64,000 nt of DNA. It comes from Peronospora farinosa. Lineage: Eukaryota > Oomycota > Peronosporomycetes > Peronosporales > Peronosporaceae. The notes beneath the pieces are model-generated. The model worked only from the letters and a program-made list of their open reading frames with translations. It was not told the DNA's origin and did not search any database. Below are positions 55,172-64,000 of this stretch, in pieces. Made by a program: the position numbers and the translations under genes. Position 1 is the stretch's first letter, and each line of letters opens with the position of its first letter. Location: contig CANTFK010000976.1 of the NCBI GenBank assembly GCA_947646735.1, forward strand, positions 1-64,000, read 5' to 3'.

Positions 55172-55315
55172 TCCTCATGGGAAGTTATACTCGCGGCCAA
55201 TGTACCTAATATCTCATCCTCGCCCTTCTCACTTCGGCGGATTTCCAATGTCCAATTCGAAAGTAATGCAGCCCATCTGCCTAGTCTCCCGTTGAGACCG
55301 GAAGACTGCAACAAC

Positions 55316-55951
55316 CTAAGCCAAAGTGGAATATCTCGTAAGTACTACATTCGTACGTGATACCAGCATAGTATAACAAATTTCTAGAGTCCTGAGGAGG
55401 GCTAAGACCTCCTTTTTAACCATCCCGTAATCAACCACATTAGGCTTTAACGTCCGACTAGTGAAAGTGACCGGCCAAAACACTCCATCATGCTCTTGCA
55501 GTAACGTGGCCGATATCGCCCACTTGCTGGCGTACACCACAATTACGGGTGATCGATCCGGATCAAAATGATTCAGGATTGGTGTTGCAGCTATTTTAGC
55601 CTTCAGCAGAGTAAATGCAATTGTAGCCTTTTCCCAACAATTCCTTTCTTCGGTATCTTGACCGTCCCCAGTAATAAGTTCCTGATCGATTTTGTATCCA
55701 TCTCCGGAGGGGTCAATTTTGTAGTCATCTCTGGAGGAATTGCGATCGCACTTTGGTCCGGCATCGGTTATAGACGTCTGAATGTCACTAGCGCGGCAGA
55801 TTTCATGGAAATCAGCCTCCCGTAACTCGTAGAGCACAGATGCATAAATTGCAAAGTCTTCAATGAACCGACTGTAATAATTCAGACTCCCCAAAAACGA
55901 TTGCATCGATCGCAGCGTTTGAGGGAACGGTATATTCACAAGTGATCCCAA
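55316..55951 (-). pseudogene. Gypsy RT connection and first RNase H domain
   Basis: It begins with FPQTLRSMQSFLGSLNYYSRFI, the typical end of a Ty3 RT thumb. A linker with a repeated acidic insert follows (YKIDPSGDGYKID), then the RNase H start (PVIVVYASKWAISATLLQ, FWPVTFTSRTLKPNVVDYGMVKKEVLALLRTLE). The usual first Asp of VYASK-type RNase H (normally V-x-T-D-A-S) appears replaced, so this first RNase H may be inactive. Confidence 0.75.
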
Positions 55952-56751
55952 TTCCTTGGGTGAACTTCCAATCCCGCAAACGAAACCTGATGACCCATAT
56001 AATCCGCTTTCTGACGTCCCCAGAAACTTTTGGCCACACTAATCGACAAATTCCACTTATCACACGCTTCCAACAATCGTTCCACCTTCTCGTACAAGGA
56101 GGCCCACGATGTGGAGGGTATCAATATATCATCAATATATGAGCGCCGACCTAACACTGACGGTCTGGGATCCAGATTCGGTTCACCGTTGGTAAACACG
56201 TCAATCATCTTTGATGAATCAGTAGTGATGAGACCAGAGCTGGTACCAATTTTCAGAAATCCATACAGAGCATTGTCAATCAATCGTTGGTAAATCTGAG
56301 GAGCATTCTTCAAGCCAAAGGGCATACGCAACCATTCATATGATCCAGACGGTGTGATAAATACAGAAATGTCTTTTGCCCGTTCCGTCATTTCAACCAC
56401 CCAAAACCCACTCGCCATATCTAGGGAACAATACCACATCACCTTATCCATGTCTTGCAGTAACTCACTGATCAGTGGGCTAGGATATACCATCAATCGT
56501 GTCAACTGGTTCACTCTACGATAATCGATACATAATCGAATGTCTTCGCCATTCTTCTTGATAATCACTACAATTGGTGAAGCCCACGGCGACGTAGATG
56601 GCCGAATGATCTTGGCAGACAATAATCCCTTAATCAAATCCGCTAATTTCTCCCGGAATTTGGGTGCCACAGGTCGCACTCGCTGTGTGATCGGGTTAGC
56701 TCCTCCAACATATGTCACAAACTGCTCCACGTGCTGCGGGAGGTAGGGCAT
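55936..56751 (-). pseudogene. Gypsy reverse transcriptase
   Basis: The RT core is well preserved: IRPSTSPWASPIVVIIKKNG, IRLCIDYRRVNQLT, YCSLDMASGFWVVEM (motif A), WLRMPFGLKNAP (motif B) and RSYIDDILIPS (YxDD box). It is continuous for 271 codons. A frameshift before it breaks the link with the upstream linker frame (56696-57169), whose end QLIWKNRHLLIGKGNALPP is the normal start of this domain. Confidence 0.85.
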
Positions 56752-57169
56752 TACCTTTCCCTATGAGTAAGTGGCGATTCTTCCAAATTAATTGTCGTAG
56801 CTTTTCTTGATCTTCTGTCAATGGTATTCCAGGGTCGCCAACTTGAATATCGTCGATCGATACTTCCACCGTAGACATCACAATTTCTGGCAACACCGCC
56901 ATATGCTGATCGACATCTTCGGCAAACAGATCGCCACTCTCGTAAGAATATACTGCCTCTTCAGATGATGGTTCTTCTATTGGGACATCCTTGGTTGCGA
57001 TCGCTGTGAACTTATTTTCCACTCGATCGGATTGTCCCTGATCGTTATCTTCGACGATCTTCGTAAAATCTTCAATTGCTTCATCCGATCGATCTGGTAT
57101 CTGATCGGCTTCTCCCGCTTTTCTGGTCGCATCGATCACACCTGTGGACTGGTCTTGATCTTGGTCCAT
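56696..57169 (-). pseudogene. Gypsy protease-RT linker
   Basis: An acidic, Asp/Gln/Glu-rich spacer that ends in DDIQVGDPGIPLTEDQEKL and QLIWKNRHLLIGKGNALP, the canonical entry to the reverse transcriptase. It then loses frame. Confidence 0.7.
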
Positions 57170-57314
57170 TATGTCTTCATCACTAATATCGATTCTTTCA
57201 TCTGATCAATTTTGCACACCATCCGCCTTGTCGATTTCTTTTAGCATATTGATCGCAAATTAAGATCGTCTTGACTGATGATCTTCACTGTCACGATAAC
57301 CTTAATCTTCTGTA

Positions 57315-58528
57315 CTATCCTGGTTTACTCCCACGTTGGATCGTGTCCTTATCCGATTGCGATGCAATTTTCTCCACTTTTGCGATCTTCTCGTTCTCTC
57401 CCTTCCTTGGACGCATCAAAATTTTAGTTGGTAGTGGATAAGATGGGTGATCAACTAGTGATCCTGTTAGCTCATCAGTGAACTCTTCCTTCCGATCTGT
57501 AGTTGCTTCATAGGCCAAAGTATGCCACTTGTTATATCGACGCGACCACACCGAAACATATCCAGGTGATCGAAGTATCATATCCGCAGCCATCCACCAA
57601 CCTATCGGAGCTCCGTGATTCACAATCACTTCTTGATCAATAAAATTAGTTAGCTGCAGATATTTAATATACCCCGGTCCTGTTGTGACTGTTAATATCC
57701 ATTTTTGATCTCTCCTTACCCAAAGCTTAGAATTCGGTGCACTAGTACCAACCTTTATTTCCGTCGATCCGCCTACTGGGATCACCACATATTGATCGTT
57801 GATCGTGATCGGCTGTCTGTTCGTTTGGTATGGAGTCCTTCGTCCCGCCAATTGAATTCTAACCTCATCCGGCAAACAAAGTGTTCCATCTACCAGATCC
57901 AAACGAATCCCAGCTGGGACCATAAAATTCACACCAAAGATCGCTTCTTGTCCAACTTGATCACCCACCCAGACATCAAAATAATAAACTAGTGTTCATT
58001 CTGCGTGATCTTGATTCTTGTACGACCATCCGTCATGTATGTGTTCTCACCAATTCCAACACATTCTTGCTTCTGACTCTCGTCAATGACACATCCTACC
58101 TTACGAGCAAAGGTGGTGTCGACGATCGAGACTTCGGCTCCAGAATCAAATAACATAATCGTCTTTTCATTATTGATCTTGCCCACTGCCTTGGCCTGCT
58201 TGAACCACTTTCCTGAGGTATGATATTTCCAATACCCCCGTGATTCGCCTGGCGCTAGGTCGAGCTCCATCTTGGCAGGCGATCGGGAAAATTCATCGAC
58301 TTTCGCGACACTTGAAATATAAAGCAAATGATTTGAATCCTCACATGTATTGATCGGATCGATCCGCTTGTTAACTTCTTCATCCGTAGATCCCTTTTCA
58401 ACAAATGCATAAATGCAGAGCCTAGAACGCTCGGCTCGTACCAGATTCCAACCTGGCGAGCGTCCTAGTTTAACATTTCCTCTGCCTTCGGCGGGAGCAT
58501 CCCAGCGTGTTTGGTCGACACGTACCAT
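57315..58528 (-). pseudogene. Gypsy retropepsin and following segment
   Basis: The frame 57989-58528 carries the active site IMLFDSGAEVSIVDTTFAR. The next frame (57315-57968) continues with the protease end (VNFMVPAGIRLDLVDGTLCLPD) and a linker containing GPGYIKYLQLTN. The same block without the break occurs in the neighbour copy at 62672-63373 (ITLNGSLVYYFDAWVGDQV...), so this copy carries a frameshift at about 57975. Confidence 0.85.
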
Positions 58529-59409
58529 TGGAAAATTAGATTATAAAATTCTTCCATCGGGCATTTTCCTCCTTCGTGCATCTCTCCACAGGCAGTACAC
58601 ACGAAAAAACACTTGTCTGAAGGATGTCCTTTGCGCCCACATTTCTGACAGGTCAACCGCTTCCAACACCCACTATCGTCATGTTTGTTCGATCCGAAAT
58701 GTTTGCAGGCTCTTGGTGGGTCAGTGTGACCATGACTTTTGCCTTGATCGATCACATTCTGTCGATCACGATTGTCGATCACATTCTGTCGATCACGATA
58801 ATCTCTCGGCTTTTCAGCTGGGGCATGCGCCATCGCGGAAAACACGCGGCGTCGATCCACTTCTACTTCAGATCCACTCGATTCCGACTCTGATTCACTG
58901 TTACCGTTTTTGATATGGATCGCTCTTACTGCGCAAGCCGGTTTTGATGACGCTTGATCGGGTTCAGGGGCGGCTCGCTGACGAAATTTATTGGATCCCA
59001 TCGATGCCTTGCCTTGACGAATCTCCATACGTTGATACGCACGTAGAGTTTCTTCCATGTCATCAGCATCGTCCAAACGTACTAAAGTCAACTGTTTCGC
59101 CAGATCGCGATCATCCAGTGTCTCAATAAAATGTTCCACATGTTCACGTCTGGTAGCTGGCGTTCCTTCTCGAATTGAACTTTTTGCTCTGATCGCTGCC
59201 ACATTTAATCGATAAAGATATTCCAATGGAGTTTCATATGATTGTTTCCTTGCATGGTAATATTGTCTTCCCACAGATACACCATACCCTCCATATTGTA
59301 TCATGAAGCTTTCCAATAGAGATTTCCAGTGATGACGAGTCGATCGGCTCAGCTGGCTATACCAGTTTCGTGCTGGTCCCGTCAACAGATCTCCAAATAC
59401 GAGACACAT
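58465..59409 (-). pseudogene. Gypsy Gag capsid and zinc knuckles
   Basis: The frame has the Gag capsid motif FGDLLTGPARNWYSQLS...LLESFMIQYGG, YEYLYRLN-type helices and EHVEHFIETLDD. Two or more Cys/His clusters follow (CWKRLTCQKCGRKGHPSDKCF; CTACGEMHEGGKC). Between them lies a short tandem duplication encoding RDRQNVID twice (58755-58800). The frame is broken from the upstream Gag start, and it overlaps the protease frame at its end. Confidence 0.8.
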
Positions 59410-59460
59410 TTCGTTGTCAGGAGCTTGATCACGTAAGAAAGAAGATTTGACTTTACTGAT

Positions 59461-60804
59461 TCAGCTTCTGGCTCGATCTTCGTCTCTGTCTCGCCCAGTG
59501 AACTCTTTTAAATCTGCGATCGCCGATTCTCGGATTCGTTGTGTAGTGAATCCACCACTCGGCATAGCTTCTGCAGCTGCCACCAACGGTCGCCTCAGAT
59601 CCTCGAGTCCTAGATCTAGCGGATCGCCAATATTGGATCGACTATGATGCGATCCGACTGACTCCATCTCCACGTCTGGAATATTCATCATTTGAGGAGT
59701 GGCGTCGATCCTTGATCGATTAGCATTTTGTAGAGCTAAAATCCGTTGATCGTCTTCGTACTTCTTCATGGCTGCTTTATAAATAGAAATCCAGCTGGTT
59801 TGGTCCAAATGGATTCATTTCTCGAACCATGGGTACATCAGCCAATTTCGCTCCCGTTTCGATCGGCGTCGATCTTTCACGTATAAACGCCGCACCAGAC
59901 GGTCCCAACGACATCCGTTGAATGGGAATTGATTCTCCTGAATCCGCCTCCGATTCTGCCGATGCATACTGTGATGAGCCCGTTTGATATGTCTCAGCGG
60001 CTAACACGATCGCTTGGTACTTCCCAGTGAGAGGGATTAACGCCTCGAACAACGATCGTCCTGCTTTAATTACTTGATCATGATCACAATCCAGCAATGT
60101 CTGCGCATCAAACGCTCCAGCGGTGAATCCAGCTTCCTTGAGTAACTTCAACAAACGAAGAATCGCTTCCAATTGGTTCGGTGTTTCTACCGGAGCTGAT
60201 ACCGGTCCTTGCAATAATCCGATTAGCTTTGGCTTCAATATCTTGAGAACTGGATCGCTTGATAGCAAAGTCTTTAGTTCTTTTTGGTGAAAACACCGTT
60301 CCAATTCTTCCATGTTCGTCGATCTTTCGCTTTTCGATCCGTGATCGGCCGACTCTTTTCCTTGGACACCACAATCTCCGATTTCTTCGTCTTAACGTTT
60401 AGTTGTGATCGCGGTGCCTTTATCCGCATCTGTGAATTCGTCGACTCTTTCTTCTTAGGTTTTGTAGGAGCAGTTTTGGATGAATTTCTCTCAGTTTTAA
60501 CTGAAAGATTTTCATCTCGCGAATCTCGTTTTGCAACGTGATTCGCAGGGGTCCCCGAAGGAACCTGGGGAGGGGGTAGAGGTTTTTCTTCCAGATCGAG
60601 CGACCGATCTTCCTCTTTTGTTTTCTGCTCATCTGCGCCCCTCCCAAAACGCTGATGATCCGGGGATCTTTTATCTTCACGCGTCTGTGGCGATCCCTCT
60701 GCCGCTGACGCTTCAATCCCAGGTTCAATTTTGACCTTTACATCTTCTCTCAGGGACTCACGGTGAAATCCCGAGTCACCAGAAGATCCGGGCACGCGCA
60801 CCAT
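59461..60804 (-). pseudogene. Gypsy Gag N-terminal region in three overlapping frames
   Basis: Gag begins at ATG 60804, right after the LTR2 end. The first frame (to 60274) is basic and Lys/Ser-rich; it ends in GVFTKKN-stop. A second frame (60313-59777) starts inside it and reads ELKTLLSSDPVLKILKPKLIGLL...; a third (59808-59461) follows with WISIYKAAMKKYEDDQRI. The first overlap (about 40 nt) is the same in the duplicated copy at 61341-61380. The ATG is preferred to 60846, which would lie in the LTR. Confidence 0.65.
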
Positions 60805-62227
60805 TGTGGTGGAGTGGGATTCGCAAAATTGCTGATGCGATCCCAACTCTCCACTGGCGCCCGGATGACCGACTAACGAAGGAGGTACCCCGATTCCGTG
60901 TGTATAGCCTTCCTCACCTTGTGTACCCGTCGGTAGGGCGGGTTGCTCTCTTCTCGGTAGACTTGAGTCGATGTTGAGCTTGATTGTGTTAGGTATAGGT
61001 GGGGGACGATCGGGTGGAATTCCTCACACGATCGCAGTTGTTCTTGGGGTGCTCTATTTGAGCCGCCCTGATCTCTCTTGAGATCGCCTTGTTCAAAAAT
61101 GTAGATACTTGATCCACTTGATGCACTTGACCTTCTGACCACTTGAGCCGTCTCGCGATCTTAATGTCTGCGCATCAAACGCTCCAGCGGTGAATCCAGC
61201 TTCCTTGAGTAACTTCAACAAACGACGAATTGCTTCCAATTGATTCGGTGTTTCTACCGGAGCTGATACCGGTCCTTGCAATAATCCGATTAGCTTTGGC
61301 TTCAATATCTTGAGAACTGGATCGCTTGATAGCAAAGTCTTTAGTTCTTTTTGGTGAAAACACCGTTCCAATTCTTCCATGTTCGTCGATCTTTCGCTTT
61401 TCGATCCGTGATCGGCCGACTCTTTTCCTTGGACACCACAATCTCCGATTTCTTCGTCTTAACGTTTAGTTGTGATCGCGGTGCCTTTATCCGCATCTGT
61501 GAATTCGTCGACTCTTTCTTCTTAGGTTTTGTAGGAGCAGTTTTGGATGAATTTCTCTCAGTTTTAACTGAAAGATTTTCATCTCGCGAATCTCGTTTTG
61601 CAACGTGATTCGCAGGGGTCCCCGAAGGAACCTGGGGAGGGGGTAGAGGTTTTTCTTCCAGATCGAGCGACCGATCTTCCTCTTTTGTTTTCTGCTCATC
61701 TGCGCCCCTCCCAAAACGCTGATGATCCGGGGATCTTTTATCTTCACGCGTCTGTGGCGATCCCTCTGCCTCTGACGCTTCAATCCCAGGTTCAATTTTG
61801 ACCTTTACATCTTCTCTCAGGGACTCACGGTGAAATCCCGAGTCACCAGAAGATCCGGGCACGCGCACCATTGTGGTGGAGTGGGATTCGCAAAATTGCT
61901 GATGCGATCCCAACTCTCCACTGGCGCCCGGATGACCGACTAACGAAGGAGGTACCCCGATTCCGTGTGTATAGCCTTCCTCACCTTGTGTACCCGTCGG
62001 TAGGGCGGGTTGCTCTCTTCTCGGTAGACTTGAGTCGATGTTGAGCTTGATTGTGTTAGGTATAGGTGGGGGACGATCGGGTGGAATTCCTCACACGATC
62101 GCAGTTGTTCTTGGGGTGCTCTATTTGAGCCGCCCTGATCTCTCTTGAGATCGCCTTGTTCAAAAATGTAGATACTTGATCCACTTGATGCACTTGACCT
62201 TCTGACCACTTGAGCCGTCTCGCGATC
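60094..62227. repeat. Direct tandem duplication, unit 1,067 bp (LTR2 plus gag 5' part)
   Basis: Copy 1 is 60094-61160 and copy 2 is 61161-62227. The offset is 1,067 bp at every landmark I compared (gag start 60804/61871, LTR end 60805/61872, TGTCTGCGCATC 60097/61164). Only a few substitutions differ (for example CTGCCGCTG versus CTGCCTCTG, and GAAGAATCGC versus GACGAATTGC). Copy 1 ends in GCGATCTT followed by AATGTCTG; copy 2 ends in the same GCGATCTT followed by GTTCCTTG. Confidence 0.95.
61161..61871 (-). pseudogene. Second copy of the Gypsy Gag N-terminal region
   Basis: The duplicated Gag start (ATG 61871) gives the same Lys/Ser-rich first frame ending at 61341 and the same overlapping second frame, ELKTLLSSDPVLKIL, up to about 61161. 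There it runs into the LTR2 of the first copy, so the second frame ends in LTR-coded residues. Confidence 0.8.
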
Positions 62228-62671
62228 TTGTTCCTTGTCCTTGGTACGAAGGATGATCCACTAGCGGTCCGGTAAATTCTTCCAGTAGTTCTTCTTCTTG
62301 ATCCGTTGTCGCTTCGAACGCTAATGTCTGCCATTCGTTATACCGACGCGATATCACCGAGCACATAATCTGGGGACCAAGGTATCATATCAGCGACCAT
62401 CCACCAACCTAATGGCGATCCATGACCTTAAAGTCACTTCTTGATCGCCGATATTAGTCAGCTGTAGATACTTGATCTGACCTGATCCCGTAGTTACTGT
62501 AGGTACCCACTTCGGATCGCGCCTCACCCAGATCTTGGCTTTAGGAGGACTAACTCCGATCTTCACTTCGGTCGATTTACCCACTGGGATCACCACATCT
62601 TGATCTGGAATTGTGATCGCTTGTATGGTCGCCCGGTAAGGAGGTCTTCGTCCATTCAGAAGTATCCTGAC

Positions 62672-63373
62672 CTAATCAGGCAAACAAAGTGTTCCATCTG
62701 CTAAATCCAGGCGTATTCCAGCTGGGACCATAAAATCCATACCCAAGAATGCTTCTTGACCTACTTGATCTCCTACCCAAGCATCGAAATAATAGACTAG
62801 CGATCCATTCAGCGTGATCTTGATTCTTGTACGACCATCCGTCATGTATGTGCTCTCACCAATCCCAACACATTCTTGCTTCTGACTCTCGTCAATGACA
62901 CATCCTACCTTACGAGCAAAGGTGGTGTCGACGATTGAGACTTCGGCTCCAGAATCAAATAACATAATCGCCTTTTCATTGTTGATCTTGCCCGTTGCCT
63001 TGGCTTGCTTGAACCATTTTCCTGGTGTATGATATTTCCAATATCCCCGTGATTCACCTGGTGCTAAGTCGAGCTCCATTTTCGCAGGCGATCGGGCATA
63101 TTCATCAACTCTTACGACGCTTGATATTGAACGCAGAAAATTTGAATCTTCACATGTATTTTTCGGGTCGATCTGAGTGTTAACGCCCTGATCTGTCGAT
63201 CTTCTTTCCACAAATGCATAAATGCAGAGCCTAGAACGCTCGGCTCGTACCAGATTCCAACCTGGCGAGCGTCCTAGTTTAACATTTCTTCTGCCTTCGG
63301 CGGAAGCATTCCAGCATGCTTGGTTGGGACATACCACTTGCGTATCATGTTGTAGAATTCTTCCATTCGACAT
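62672..63373 (-). pseudogene. Gypsy retropepsin (second element)
   Basis: The frame holds KAIMLFDSGAEVSIVDTTFARKVGC and continues without a break through SLVYYFDAWVGDQVGQEAFLGMDFMVPAGIRLDLADGTLCLPD, ending at TAG 62672. The upstream part, MVRAERSRLCIYAFVE-like, overlaps the end of Gag. Confidence 0.8.
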
Positions 63374-63999
63374 TTTCCATGCTCATGGATATCTCCGCAG
63401 GCAGCACAGGTGTAAAAACACTTGTCCGACGGATGTCCCTTACGACCACACTTCTGACACGTTAGTCTCTTCCAGCATCCACGATCATCGTGTTTCTTCG
63501 ACCCACAATGGGTACAAGCCTTCTGATTCACCACGCGATCTGGACCGGGATCTTGATCCAAATGGTCCGATCCCGCGCGTTGATCACTATATTTCTTCAC
63601 GCGATCCGGAACTGTAGCCACACAAAGGTTGCGTCGATATGTTTCGGCGTCTGATCCACTAATATCCGAGTCTGACTCAATGCTACTGCCTTCCATACGA
63701 ATCGCTCTCACGGCACGAGTTTGTTTCGAGGGTACCGGAGTGGAGTTCGACGCAGATCGCTGACGAAATTTGCTTGACCCCATTGCAGTAGGATACTGTC
63801 TTCCCTCCATGCGTTGATATGTTCGCAGAGTTTCTTCCATATCATCGGCGTCTCCAAGGCGGAGCAACGCCAATTGCTTAGCCAGATCGCGATCATCAAG
63901 TGTACCAATGAAATGTTCCACATGTTTTCGGCGAATTGAGGGCGATCCCTCCCGAATGGGAATTTTTGCTCGGATCGCGGCTACATTCAGACAATACAA
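63274..63999 (-). pseudogene. Gypsy Gag C-terminal part (second element, runs off the window)
   Basis: It carries Gag helices (EHVEHFIGTLDD, DADDMEETLRTYQRMEGRQ) and Cys/His clusters (CTHCGSKKHDD, CQKCGRKGHPSDKCFYTC, CGDIHEHGKC). Its N-terminal part lies beyond 64000. Confidence 0.8.
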
Positions 64000-64000
64000 A

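Larger units (their letters stand above)
49278..61160 (-). mobile_element. Large Ty3/Gypsy element with two RNase H domains
   Basis: On the minus strand the order is LTR2 (partial, 61160-60805), primer-binding-site-like TGGTGCGCGTGCCCGG at 60803, gag, protease, reverse transcriptase with RNase H, a second RNase H, integrase, and a chromodomain-like stub. A plus-strand ORF and the 3' LTR2 follow. Total length is about 11.9 kb. At least seven frameshifts or stops break gag-pol, so it looks non-autonomous now. Double RNase H is known in plant Tat elements and in some oomycete Ty3/Gypsy elements. Confidence 0.8.
62228..63999 (-). mobile_element. Part of a second related Gypsy element (gag, protease)
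   Basis: The order is the same as in the larger element: Gag C-terminal part with zinc knuckles (63274-63999, continuing beyond the window), protease (62672-63373), then a linker (62390-62596, 62228-62366). It is cut at 62227/62228 by the duplicated LTR2. It is similar to but distinct from the first element: the protease block is unbroken here, while the linker carries other frameshifts (for example near 62600-62680). Confidence 0.8.

Overview
This window looks like nuclear DNA of an oomycete, most likely a Peronosporales species (Phytophthora or a downy mildew). The reasons are compact genes with short GT-AG introns (about 65-95 nt), conserved eukaryotic housekeeping genes packed closely together, an oomycete-type SANT-like protein, and large blocks of nested Ty3/Gypsy, Ty1/Copia and LINE retrotransposons. 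No bacterial operons, CRISPR arrays or confident tRNA/rRNA genes were seen.

Layout. (1) 1-17,140 is a retrotransposon graveyard. It holds a decayed Gypsy element with LTRs called LTR1 here, a Copia fragment, and a LINE split by a 1.62-kb LTR1. It also holds several minisatellites, a perfect inverted repeat with 75-bp arms, and an exact array of 78 copies of a 13-bp unit. (2) 17,400-48,000 is a gene island. In order it carries a secreted crystallin-like protein, a PEX6 relic, an oomycete SANT-like gene, POLD1, a DUF4954 beta-helix gene, a membrane protein, a secreted protein, a two-repeat Myb/SANT protein, transportin (TNPO1), NUBP1/NBP35, a PH-PP2C fusion, an ABCF3/GCN20 ATPase and two less certain genes. 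(3) 48,600-64,000 is a second retrotransposon block. A degraded Gypsy element of about 12 kb on the minus strand has gag, protease, RT, RNase H, a second RNase H, integrase and an antisense ORF. A 1,067-bp tandem duplication of LTR plus gag follows, then part of a related element.

The island genes serve DNA replication (POLD1), nuclear import (TNPO1), cytosolic Fe-S assembly (NUBP1), translation control (ABCF3) and signalling (PH-PP2C). POLD1 needs an Fe-S cluster in its C-terminal CysB motif, which NUBP1-type scaffolds supply in other eukaryotes, but nothing suggests co-regulation. POLD1 and the DUF4954 gene are divergent, 145 bp apart, and share a promoter with a canonical E2F-like site. 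Exon boundaries for POLD1, DUF4954, NUBP1 and PH-PP2C were worked out by hand from splice sites, phase and family resemblance; they are predictions.
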